A stretch of 64,000 nucleotides of DNA, taken from Macrothele yani. Lineage: Eukaryota; Arthropoda; Arachnida; Araneae; Macrothelidae. The stretch lies in assembly GCA_039090855.1 (NCBI GenBank), contig CM077034.1:223040331-223104330 (forward strand). Reading direction: 5' to 3'. The position numbers and the translations under genes were made by a program. Below the pieces are notes generated by a model that had not been told where the DNA came from, made no database searches, and saw nothing but the letters and a program-made list of their open reading frames with translations. This document shows positions 1-10,920 of this stretch, one piece after another (the stretch's first letter is position 1; every line of letters starts with the position of its first letter).

Positions 1-284
1 TCAGGGCCAAACTATCCGCTTGATTCTATCCGTGACGACATCGCCAGAAACTCTCTCTTGTAATTAGCAAATGTACCCGAATGCGTTCCCGCTTTTCTGA
101 GATCGTTCGAGAATCGAAGCTCTCGTGAATCCTCTTCCTACGGAGGATGCCAAAAATACAGAAATTCCGTAATTAATACGGATTTCCCCTGGGATTACAG
201 GTGACTAACAAAAAAATTATGGATATTCAGATTTTCGCTGTTATTAAAAAAGTTTTACTGATTTTGTAAATAATCGACGTAAAA
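1..284. other. No gene seen; left flank of satellite
   Basis: I see no convincing reading frame, RNA gene or repeat in this stretch. The first degenerate unit of the neighbouring satellite becomes recognisable at about 280, where a GTTCGTAACACAG segment resembles the satellite's GTTCGTGACGCAG. Confidence 0.5.
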
Positions 285-897
285 GCCTCTGAACAAAGTT
301 CGTAACACAGCCCTTTGTCTTTTTTTTTTTTTTTTCTCAGGTGGTGGAATTTGTTTTGCTTGTTTCAAAGTGTGAACAAAAAAAAATGCCCGTCATGCTT
401 CTTTCGCCGTGGCCCGGGATTACGTCGACCTGAAGCATCTAAATAAAGTTCGTCACGCAGCTTTCTTTCCTTAAATTCGTCCTAACCTCCCCCCCCCCCG
501 AAGAGAAGGAATTTGTTTTGCTTGTTTAAAAGCTACTATGTGGAAAGGAAGCATGGCGCAGCGCCGGGATTATGTAGGCCTGGCGGGCTCCTTTTGCCGT
601 GATCCCGAATCACGTTGGTTCGGACGTGCTTTCGCTGTCGCCCGGAATTCCGTCTGCCCGATGCCTCTGAACCATGTTCGTGACGAACCTTTTTGTTTCT
701 TTGTTTTTTCTAAGGAGGAGGAATGTTGTTCTGCTTGTTTGAAAACTTAGTGGAAAGAAAAAGCACGGCGCCCGGCTAGGATAACGTCGGCCCGAAGCCG
801 CTGAACAAAGTTCGTGAGGCAACTCCGTTTCTTTCCTTTCTTTTTTTTTCTAAGGAAGAATGTGTTTTGCATGTTTGAAAGCTAGGGGGGGGGGGAG
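285..897. repeat. Degenerate edge units of the ~145-bp satellite
   Basis: Diverged versions of the downstream satellite unit are seen through the conserved GTTCGTGACGCAG segment near 280, 433, 659, 796 and 929. Spacing here is irregular (about 153, 226, 137 and 133 bp) against about 145 bp in the core. These units carry GTGGAAAG where core units carry a G homopolymer. The short reading frames in this stretch are not supported as genes. Confidence 0.8.
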
Positions 898-3800
898 CAC
901 GGCTTCGGGCCAGTACTACGTCGGGCCGAAGCCTCCAAAAAGTTCGTGACGCAGCTTTCCGTTTTTTTTATTGTTGTTTTTTTCATTCTTTCTTTCTAAG
1001 AAGGAATTTGTTTTGCTTGTTTGAAAGCTAGGGGGGCACGGCTTCGGGCCAGTACTACGTCGGGCCGAAGCCTCCAAAAAGTTCGTGACGCAGCTTTCCG
1101 TTTTTTTTATTGTTGTTGTTTTCATTCTTTCTTTCTAAGAAGGAATTTGTTTTGCTTGTTTGAAAGCTAAGGTGGGGGGGGGGGGGGGCACGGCTTCGGG
1201 CCAGTACTACGTCGGGCCGAAGCCTCCATAAAGTTCGTGACGCAGCTTTCCGTTCTTTTTATTGTTGTTTTTTTCATTCTTTCTTTCTAAGAAGGAATTT
1301 GTTTTGCTTGTTTGAAAGCTAGGGGGGCACGGCTTCGGGCCAGTACTACGTCGGGCCGAAGCCTCCAAAAAGTTCGTGACGCAGCTTTCCGTTTTTTTTA
1401 TTGTTGTTTTTTTCATTCTTTCTTTCTAAGAAGGAATTTGTTTTGCTTGTTTGAAAGCTAGGGGGGGGGGCACGGCTTCTGGCCAATACTACGTCGGGCC
1501 GAAGCCTCCATAAAGTTCGTGACGCAGCTTTCCGTTCTTTTTATTGTTGTTTTTTTCATTCTTTCTTTCTAAGAAGGAATTTGTTTTGCTTGTTTGAAAG
1601 CTAGGGGGGGCACGGCTTCGGGCCAGTACTACGTCGGGCCGAAGCCTCCAAAAAGTTCGTGACGCAGCTTTCCGTTTTTTTTATTGTTGTTTTTTTCATT
1701 CTTTCTTTCTAAGAAGGAATTTGTTTTGCTTGTTTGAAAGCTAAGGGGGGAGGGCACGGCTTCGGGCCAGTAGTACGTCGGGCCGAAGCCTCCAAAAAGT
1801 TCGTGACGCAGCTTTCCGTTTTTTTTATTGTTGTTTTTTTTCATTCTTTCTTTCTAAGAAGGAATTTGTTTTGCTTGTTTGAAAGCTAGGGGGGGGGCAC
1901 GGCTTCGGGCCACTACTACGTCGGGCCGAAGCCTCCAAAAAGTTTGTGACGCAGCTTTCCGGTTTTTTTTATTGTTGTTTTTTTCATTCTTTCTTTCTAA
2001 GAAGGAATTTGTTTTGCTTGTTTGAAAGCTAGGGGGGGGGGCACGGCTTCGGGCCAGTACTACGTCGGGCCGAAGCCTCCAAAAAGTTTGTGACGCAGCT
2101 TTCCGGTTTTTTTTATTGTTGTTTTTTTCATTCTTTCTTTCTAAGAAGGAATTTGTTTTGCTTGTTTGAAAGCTAAGGTGGGGGGGGGAGGAGCACGGCT
2201 TCGGGCCAGTAGTACGTCGGGCCGAAGCCTCCAAAAGTTCGTGACGCAGCTTTCCGTTTTTTTTATTGTTGTTTTTTTTATTGTTGTTTTTTTCATTCTT
2301 TCTTTCTAAGAAGGAATTTGGTTTGCTTGTTTGAAAGCTAAGGTGGGGGGGGGGGGGCACGGCTTCGGCCAGTAGTACGTCGGGCCGAAGCCTCCAAAAA
2401 GTTCGTGACGCAGCTTTCCGTTTTTTTTATTGTTGTTTTTTTCATTCTTTCTTTCTAAGAAGGAATTTGTTTTGCTTGTTTGAAAGCTAGGGGGGGGCAC
2501 GGCTTCGGGCCAGTACTACGTCGGGCCGAAGCCTCCAAAAAGTTTGTGACGCAGCTTTCCGTTTTTTTTATTGTTGTTTTTTTCATTCTTTCTTTCTAAG
2601 AAGGAATTTGTTTTGCTTGTTTGAAAGCTAGGGGGGGGGGCACGGCTTCGGGCCAGTACTACGTCGTGCCGAAGCCTCCAAAAAGTTCGTGACGCAGCTT
2701 TCCGTTTTTTTTATTGTTGTTTTTTTCATTCTTTCTTTCTAAGAATGAATTTGTTTTGCTTGTTTGAAAGCTAAGGTGGGGGGGGGGCTTCGGCCAGTAG
2801 TACGTCGGGCCGAAGCCTCCAAAAAGTTCGTGACGCAGCTTTCCGTTTTTTTTATTGTTGTTTTTTTCATTCTTTCTTTCTAAGGAGGAATTTGTTTTGC
2901 TTGTTTGAAAGCTAGGGGGGGGGGGGGGCACGCTTCGGGCCTGTACTACGTCGGACCGAAGCCTCCAAAAAGTTCGTGACGCAGCTTTCCGTTTTTTTTA
3001 TTGTTGTTTTTTTCATTCTTTCTTTCTAAGAAGGAATTTGTTTTGCTTGTTTGAAAGCTAAGGTGGAAGGGGGCACGGCTTCGGGCCAGTACTACGTCGG
3101 GCCGAAGCCTCCAAAAAGTTCGTGACGCAGCTTTCCGTTTTTTTTATTGTTGTTTTTTTTCATTCTTTCTTTCTAAGAAGGAATTTGTTTTGCTTGTTTG
3201 AAAGCTAGGGGGGGGCACGGCTTCGGGCCAGTACTACGTCGGGCCGAAGCCTCCAAAAAGTTCGTGAAGCAGCTCTCCGTTTTTTTTATTGTTGTTTTTT
3301 TTTCATTCTTTCTTTCTAAGAAGGAATTTGTTTTGCTTGTTTGAAAGCTAATGTGGGGGCTCGGCTTCCGGCCAGTACTACGTCGGGCCGAAGCCTCCAA
3401 AAAGTTCGTAACGCAGCTTTCCGTTTTTCTTATTGTTGTTTTTTTCATTCTTTCTTTCTATGAAGGAATTTGTTTTGCTTGTTTGAAAGCTAAGGTGGGG
3501 GGGGGCACGGCTTCGGGCCAGTACTACGTCGGGCCGAAGCCTCCAAAAAGTTTGTGACGCAGCTTTCCGTTTTTTTTATTGTTGTTTTTTTCATTCTTTC
3601 TTTCTAAGAAGGAATTTGTTTTGCTTGTTTGAAAGCTAAGGGGGGGGGGCACGGCTTCGGGCCAGTACTACGTCGGGCCGAAGCCTCCAAAAAGTTCGTG
3701 ACGCAGCTTTCCGTTTTTTTTATTGTTGTTTTTTTCATTCTTTCTTTCTAAGAAGGAATTTGTTTTGCTTGTTTGAAAGCTAAGGTGGGGGGGGGACACG

Positions 3801-6800
3801 GCTTCGGGCCAGTACTACGTCGGGCCGAAGCCTCCAAAAAGTTCGTGACGCAGCTGTCCGTTTTTTTTATTGTTGTTTTTTTCATTCTTTCTTTCTAAGC
3901 AGGAATTTGTTTTGCTTGTTTGAAAGCTGGGGGGGGGGGCACGGCTTCTGGCCAGTACTACGTCGGGCCGAAGCCTCCAAAAAGTTCGTGACGCAGCTTT
4001 CCGTTTTTTTTATTGTTGTTTTTTTCATTCTTTCTTTCTAAAAAGCAATTTGTTTTGCTTGTTTGAAAGCTAGGGAGGGGGCACGGCTTCGGGCCAGTAC
4101 TACGTCGGGCCGAAGCCTCCAAAAAGTTCGTGACGCAGCTTTCCGTTTTTTTTATTGTTGTTTTTTTCATTCTTTCTTTCTACGAAGGAATTTGTTTTGC
4201 TTGTTTGAACGCTAGGGGGGCACGGCTTCGGGCCAGTACTACGTCGGGCCGAAGCCTCCAAAAAGTTCGTGACGCAGCTTTCCGTTTTTTTTATTGTTGG
4301 TTTTTTCATTCTTTCTTTCTAAGAAGGAATTTGTTTTGCTTGTTTGAAAGCTAAGGTGGGGGGGGGCACGGCTTCGGGCCAGTAGTACGTCGGGCCGAAG
4401 CCTCCAAAAAGCTTGTGACGCAGCTTTCCGTTTTTTTTATTGTTGTTTTTTTCATTCTTTCTTTCTACGAAGGAATTTGTTTTGCTTGTTTGAACGCTAG
4501 GGGGGCACGGCTTCGGGCCAGTACTACGTCGGGCCGAAGCCTCCAAAAAGTTCGTGACGCAGCTTTCCGTTTTTTTTATTGTTGTTTTTTTCATTCTTTC
4601 TTTCTAAGAAGGAATTTGTTTTGCTTGTTTGAAAGCTAAGGTGGGGGGGGGGGGGGCACGGCTTCGGGCCAGTAGTACGTCGGGCCGAAGCCTCCAAAAA
4701 GTTCGTGACGCAGCTTTCCGTTTTTTTTTATTGTTGTTTTTATCATTCTTTCTTTCTAAGAAGGAATTTGTTTTGCTTGTTTGAAAGCTAAGGGGGGGGG
4801 CACGGCTTGGGGCCAGTACTACGTCGGGCCGAAGCCTCCAAAAAGTTCGTGACGCAGCTTTCCGTTTTTTTTATTGTTGTTTTTTTCATTCTTTCTTTCT
4901 AAGAAGGAATTTGTTTTGCTTGTTTGAAAGCTAATGTGGGGGGGGGGGGCACGGCTTCGGGCCAGTACTACGTCGGGCCGAAGCCTCCAAAAAGTTCGTG
5001 ACGCAGCTTTCCCTTTTTCTTATTGTTGTTTTTTTCATTCTTTCTTTCTATGAAGGAATTTGTTTTGCTTGTTTGAAAGCTAAGGTGGGGGGGGCACGGC
5101 TTCGGGCCAGTACTACGTCGGGCCGAAGCCTCCAAAAGTTTGTGACGCAGCTTTCCGTTTTTTTATTGTTGTTTTTTTTCATTCTTTCTTTCTAAGAAGG
5201 AATTTGTTTTGCTTGTTTGAAAGCTAAGGGGGGGGGGGGGGGGCACGGCTTCGGGCCAGTACTACGTCGGGCCGAAGCCTCCAAAAAGTTCGTGACGCAG
5301 CTTTCCGTTTTTTTATTGTTGTTTTTTTCATTCTTTCTTTCTAAGAAGGAATTTGTTTTGCTTGTTTGAAAGCTAAGGTGGGAGGGGGGCACGGCTTCGG
5401 GCCAGTACTACGTCGGGCCGAAGCCTCCAAAAAGTTTGTGACGCAGCTTTCCGTTTTTTTTATTGTTGTTTTTTTTCATTCTTTCTTTCTAAGAAGGAAT
5501 TTGTTTTGCTTGTTTGAAAGCTAAGGTGAGGGGGGGGCACGGCTTCGGCCAGTAGTACGTCGGGCCGAAGCCTCCAAAAAGTTCGTGACGCAGCTTTCCG
5601 TTTTTTTTTATTGTTTGTTTTTTTCATTCTTTCTTTCTAAGAAGGAATTTATTTTGCTTGTTTGAAAGCTAAGGGGGGGGGGGGCACGGCTTCGGGCCAG
5701 TACTACGTCGGGCCGAAGCCTCCAAAAAGTTCGTGACGCAGCTTTCCGTTTTTTTTATTGTTTTTTTTTTCATTCTTTCTTTCTAAGAAGGAATTTGTTT
5801 TGCTTGTTTGAAAGCTAATGTGTGGGGGGGGGGCTCGGCTTCCGGCCAGTACTACGTCGGGCCGAAGCCTCCAAAAAGTTCGTAACGCAGCTTTCCGTTT
5901 TTCTTATTGTTGTTTTTTTCATTCTTTCTTTCTATGAAGGAATTTGTTTTGCTTGTTTGAAAGCTAAGGTGGGGGGGGCACGGCTTCGGGCCAGTACTAC
6001 GTCGGGCTGAAGCCTCCAAAAAGTTCGTGACGCAGCTTTCCGTTTTTTTTATTGTTGTTTTTTTCATTCTTTCTTTCTAAGAAGGAATTTGTTTTGCTTG
6101 TTTGAAAGCGAAGGTGGGGGGGACACGGCTTCGGGCCAGTACTACGTCGGGCCGAAGCCTCCAAAAAGTTTGTGACGCAGCTTTCCGTTTTTTTTATTGT
6201 TGTTTTTTTCATTCTTTCTTTCTAAGAAGGAATTTGTTTTGCTTGTTTGAAAGCTAGGCGGGGGGGGGGAGGCACGGCTTCTGGCCAGTACTACGTCGGG
6301 CCGAAGCCTCCATAAAGTTCGTGACGCAGCTTTCCGTTTTTTTTATTGTTGTTTTTTTCATTCTTTCTTTCTAAGCAGGAATTTGTTTTGCTTGTTTGAA
6401 AGCTGGGGGGGGGGCACGGCTTCTGGCCAGTACTACGTCGGGCCGAAGCCTCCATAAAGTTCGTGACGCAGCTTTCCGTTTTTTTTATTGTTGTTTTTTT
6501 CATTTTTTCTTTCTAAGAAGGAATTTGTTTTGCTTGTTTGAAAGCTAGGGGGGGCACGGCTTCGGGCCAGTACTACGTCGGGCCGAAGCCTCCAAAAGTT
6601 TGTGACGCAGCTTTCCGTTTTTTTTATTGTTGTTGTTTTCATTCTTTCTTTCTAAGAAGGAATTTGTTTTGCTTGTTTGAAAGCTAGGGGGGGAGGCACG
6701 GCTTCGGGCCAGTACTACGTCGGGCCTAAGCCTCCAAAAAGTTCGTGACGCAGCTTTCGGTTTTTTTTATTGTTGTTTTTTTTTTCTTTTCATTCTTTCT

Positions 6801-8165
6801 TTCTAAGAAGGAATTTTTTTGCTTGTTTGAAAGCTAAGGTGGGGGGGGCATGGCTTCGGGCCAGTAGTACGTCGGGCCGAAGCCTCCAAAAAGTTCGTGA
6901 CGCAGCTTTCCGTTTTTTTTATTGGTTTTTTTTTCATTCTTTCTTTCTAAGAAGGAATTTGTTTTGCTTGTTTGAAAGCTAAGGGGGGGGGGGGCATGGC
7001 TTCGGGCCAGTACTACGTCGGGCCGAAGCCTCCAAAAAGTTCGTGACGCAGCTTTCCGTTTTTTTTATTGTTGTTTTTTTTCATTCTTTCTTTCTAAGAA
7101 GGAATTTGTTTTGCTTGTTTGAAAGCTAATGTGGGGGGTGGGGGTGGGGGCACGGCTTCGGGCCAGTACTAAGTCGGGCCGAAGCCTCCAAAAAGTTCGT
7201 GACGCAGCTTTCCGTTTTTTTCATTGTTGTTTTTTTCATTCTTTCTTTCTAAGAAGGAATTTGTTTTGCTTGTTTGAAAGCTAAGGTGGGGGGGCGGGGC
7301 ACGGCTTCGGGCCAGTACTACGTCGGGCCGAAGCCTCCAAAAAGTTCGTGACGCAGCTTTCCGTTTTTTTTATTGTTGTTTTTTTCATTCTTTCTTTCTA
7401 AGAAGGAATTTGTTTTGCTTGTTTGAAAGCTGAGGGGGGGGGGGGGGGGGCACGGCTTCGGGCCAGTACTACGTCGGGCCGAAGCCTCCAAAAAGTTCGT
7501 GACGCAGCTTTCCGTTTTTTTTATTGTTGTTTTTTTCATTCTTTCTTTCTAAGAAGGAATTTGTTTTGCTTGTTTGAAAGCTAGGGGGAGGGGCACGGCT
7601 TCGGGCCAGTACTACGTCGGGCGAAGCCTCCAAAAAGTTTGTGACGCACCTTTCCGTTTTTTTTTATTGTTGTTTTTTTCATTCTTTCTTTCTAAGAAGG
7701 AATTTGTTTTGATTGTTTGAAAGCTAGGGGGAAGGGGCACGGCTTCGGGCCAGTACTACGTCGGGCCGAAGCCTCCAAAAAGTTCGTGACGCAGCTTTCC
7801 GTTTTTTTTTATTGTTGTTTTTTTCATTCTTTCTTTCTAAGAAGGAATTTGTTTTGCTTGTTTGAAAGCTAATGTGGGGGGGGGGGGCACGGCTTCGGGC
7901 CAGTACTACGTTGGGCCGAAGCCTCCAAAAAGTTCGTGACGCAGCTTTCCGTTTTTTTTATTGTTGTTTTTTTCATTCTTTCTTTCTAAGAAGGAATTTG
8001 TTTTGCTTGTTTGAAAGCTAAGGTGGGGGGCACGGCTTCCGGCCAGTACTACGTCGGGCCGAAGCCTCCAAAAAGTTCTGTGACGCAGCTTTCCGTTTTT
8101 TTATTGTTGTTTTTTTCATTCTTTCTTTCTAAGATGGAATTTGTTTTGCTTGTTTGAAAGCTAAG
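898..8165. repeat. ~145-bp satellite array, about 50 units
   Basis: About fifty head-to-tail units run with a mean period near 145.5 bp. Each unit has four parts in order: a GC-rich imperfect palindrome (CTTCGGGCC, 11-nt loop, GGGCCGAAG; 8 of 9 pairs), a conserved GTTCGTGACGCAGCTTTCC block, a T-rich pyrimidine tract, and a G homopolymer of about 5 to 18 bases. Period changes come mainly from the G run and the T run. The array ends at GCTAAGTGGAAAG near 8165, which resembles the left-edge units rather than core units. Minus-strand frames of 70 to 168 codons here are by-products of the repeat. Confidence 0.95.
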
Positions 8166-8371
8166 TGGAAAGAATGTGTCATGGGAGGGTGAAAAACAAG
8201 AATTCTGCAGAGAAAATCTCCCCACTTGCTTGACATTGATGGAGATTCATGTCACCATATTCACAACGCAAGCAAAAAAATTTTGCAAGCCATCTCATAA
8301 GGTTACATTAAGAAATACTTTACTGACTTCTTCAATGACTAAAAACTAATCTTTGGATATATCAATTCCAC
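8166..8371. other. No gene seen between satellite and foldback
   Basis: AT-rich sequence of about 200 bp without a recognisable frame, RNA gene or repeat. Confidence 0.5.
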
Positions 8372-8663
8372 TTAGTAGTTCTAATTCTGACTATTATAAA
8401 GCTCTAATTATTCTACAATTCTCTTTTACGTGCGATTTTTCAAAGTAACTTGTACAAAAAACTAGCGGATAATGCTTACCTTGGCATTCCTTTCTAGCGA
8501 CGGGAACATTTCGTGCACGTGTTTTCCGGTCTTTGTTGATGTTATTGTCCTAAAGTCCGTTGTATGCGATGACTGGCTTTACTTCTCACACTTTTCGCTG
8601 GGTATACTCATTGGATCTTTGCCTTAGGATTCAAACATCAGTTTTTACCGTTCTTTATACTCG

Positions 8664-8696
8664 AAATTTTGCCCATACTCTGGGCATCTTCAGGAG
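8664..8696 (-). ncRNA. Decayed hammerhead-like core, left arm of foldback A
   Basis: Read on the minus strand this has CTC, then CTGAAGA, then a stem TGCCC/GGGCA with a 7-nt loop, then AAATTTC. The GAAA box has lost its G, so the conserved G12 is missing and the motif is expected to be inactive. The partner motif in the right arm keeps GAAA. Confidence 0.55.
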
Positions 8697-9436
8697 CGTG
8701 GCGACTTTACCACCGATGTTCGTCGTTAACTTCGCGCTAATGGAGTCCGATACTCCTTGTTGCCATTCGTCGGAAAAACTTTCCTGGATATATTTCGTTA
8801 TCAAGCCCGGCTGGCGCCATCTATGTTTCGTTAAAAACACTTTATTCTTTTTTTTTTTTGTATTTTTTTTTTTTAAATTTTCTTCTCCTATCCTGGTTTT
8901 CTTGTCTTTTTTTCCCGGTTTTTCTTTTGTTGTTGTTTTTCTTGTCTTATTAGTTCTTTCCACAGGCCCGATAATGTGCTAGGGTCGTTCTGGTTACATA
9001 CCCTTGCTTTATTTTTGTAGATTAATATTGCTTCTTCCCTCCTCCCCAAAGTTCGATAAAATTAAAATGCTAAAAAAGAATAAAAAATCGGAAAGGTAAA
9101 TGAGGAGGGAAGAAGCAATATTAATCTAGAAAAATAAAGCAAGGGTATGTAACGAGAACAACCCTAGCACATTATTTGGCCTGTGGAAAGAACTAATAAG
9201 ACAAGAAAAAACAAAAACAAAAACAAAAGAAAAACCGGGAAAAAAAGACAAGAAAACCAGGATAAGAGAAGAAAATTTAAAAAAAAAAAAAAGTGTTTTT
9301 AACGAAACATAGATGGCGCCAGCCGGGCTTGATAACGAAATATATCCAGGAAAGTATTTCCGACGAATGGCAACAAGGAGTATCGGACTCCATTAGCGCG
9401 AAGTTAACCACGAACATCGGTGGTAAAGTCGCCATG

Positions 9437-9474
9437 CTCCTGAAGATGCCCAGAGTATGGACGAAAATTTCGAG
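9437..9474 (+). ncRNA. Hammerhead-ribozyme-like motif, right arm of foldback A
   Basis: In order: CTC (stem I, 5' strand), CTGAAGA matching the CUGANGA core, one unpaired T, stem II with an internal mismatch around loop AGAGTAT, the GAAA core, a minimal AATTT stem III, C as cleavage-site base, and GAG closing stem I. Very short stem III is known for hammerheads of Penelope-like elements, which act mainly as dimers. The extra base between core A9 and stem II, and the stem II mismatch, leave activity uncertain. Confidence 0.55.
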
Positions 9475-9697
9475 TATAAAGAACGGTAAAAATTGATGTT
9501 TGAATCCTAAGACAAAGATCCAATGAGTATACCCAGCGAAAAGTGTGAGAAGTAAAGCCAGTCATCGCATACAATGGACTTTAGGACAATAACATCAACA
9601 AAGACCGGAAAACACATGCGCGAAATGTTTCCGTCGCTAGAAAGGAATGCCAAGGTAAGCATTATCCACTAGATTTTTGTACAAGTTACTGTGGATA

Positions 9698-9911
9698 AAT
9701 GTTTCTAATTCTTGCCAGTTTCTAATTGCTTGACTAAATTCACAAAGTTTCCTAGACAAATACTTTTCACCTCAGGATTTGGCTAGTAAAGATTCACATG
9801 TAAGTTTTAAATCTGATTTTTTTAAATATTTCATTTTATTTTGTTCTTAAATCCCTACTTTTCTATTGTGAATATAATAATGTGCTTCACTTTAATATTT
9901 ACTTACACAAT
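9698..9911. other. AT-rich decayed end of hAT-A, no frame
   Basis: This lies 3' of the surviving hAT-A coding block on the minus strand, where the transposase C-terminus would be expected. I find no readable dimerisation domain. Confidence 0.4.
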
Positions 9912-10754
9912 TTACAGAAAATAATTCCATATGGCTAGCGTACTCTTAAATATTGTATATATGCTGTATTTGAATTTGCCCACTGCGCGTTCGCGTGTCC
10001 CAATTTTCCACCCAGTTAAAAAGTTCAGCCTTTTTTTGTCATCGGCCGGTCTCATGTATGAGTACAACTGCCTCAGAAATTTTGCAATCATTCCTCTGGA
10101 CTCTATCAAGAGCATTGCCAATTTACCCAAATTCATTACCTTTTATTTAATTTTAGATTCAACATTGCTGTCTTTATCGTTAACCACTATTGCCATGAGT
10201 ATTGGCCAGTTATTGATGTAACTTCTTAAACGTCGCACATGGAATTCCAGCATACATCTTGGGGGAACACAAGAGCTAATCCACCAGCTTGTTTATATGC
10301 TGATCTAACAAAATCATGATTTCTAAAATACTTCACAATTTGTGTACTCTGTTATTTGATGTTTGAAATCTGTAGATCTTTTGCAAGAAGGTTTACAATG
10401 TGAGCTGTTCAACCATGTGTGATACCATCAACGTTTTTCTCCATTTCTTTCTTCATCTTCATCATATTTGAAGCATTGTCTGTTATAAAACTCCTAACTT
10501 TACAATGGATTTTTTTTTTTTTTTTTTTTTGCTCATTTCAAACAGCACAGAAATTTGTTCGAGGTAATCACTTGTATGGGGGATGCCAGAAGTGTTAAAA
10601 TCGTACACTAAATAGACATTACCATCTGAAGTTGTTACACAAGAACAAACAACTGCTTCATTATGGACATTGGACCTGCCATGTGCACTCGTGCAGACTA
10701 TCTTACCTTTTAAAGACTGAGAACATTTCTCTATTTCATTATCAAAGCCTCGTC
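9912..10754 (-). pseudogene. hAT transposase (element hAT-A), middle to late part, decayed
   Basis: Minus-strand translation gives scattered blocks typical of hAT transposases, the RNase-H-like cut-and-paste enzymes. A block near 10700-10540 has the pattern of the first catalytic region (GRSNVHNEAVVCSC, then DGNVYLVYDF). A block near 10260-10150 has the WNS region and NWPILMAIVVNDKDSNVESK. A block at 10136-9912 begins VMNLGKLAMLL. The blocks lie in different frames with stops and a long T run near 10510-10530, so no product is possible. The N-terminal part continues at 15910-17208, on the far side of the nested element hAT-B, and perhaps at 31864-32166, beyond the LTR element. Confidence 0.75.
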
Positions 10755-10920
10755 TAACAACAGGGCTTGAAAAATATCATGCCCAAGATGCCTGGGTCAT
10801 GTAAATGATTGGCCTGGGCAAGTGAAAATGAAATCTAGTTGCCTGGTCGGGCAACTAGGTTTAAAGAAAAAGAAATTTGGAATGGAAATTTTTCTACTCT
10901 ACAAAAAAAAAAAAAAAATG

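Larger units (their letters stand above)
8372..9697. mobile_element. Foldback element A, long inverted repeat of ~600-bp arms
   Basis: The sequence from about 8440 to 8990 recurs as reverse complement from about 9125 to 9695, around a centre near 9060. Each arm holds a hammerhead-like core, decayed in the left arm (8664-8696, minus strand) and better kept in the right (9437-9474, plus strand). A second copy lies at 53300-54468, where a 12-bp direct repeat bounds it; I could not define a target duplication for copy A. The left side has an extra tail (about 8372-8440) outside the symmetrical part. Frames of 140 and 102 codons in the arms are shadows of the inverted repeat. The ribozyme position resembles the terminal repeats of Penelope-like elements; derivation from such an element is inference. 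Confidence 0.85.

Noticed and set aside
1854..2360. 168-codon minus-strand frame in the satellite
   Set aside because: It consists only of translated satellite units, with frames changing from unit to unit with G-run length.
8560..8982. 140-codon frame in foldback A
   Set aside because: It lies within an inverted repeat, is mirrored on the other arm, and ends in a homopolymer-derived Phe run.
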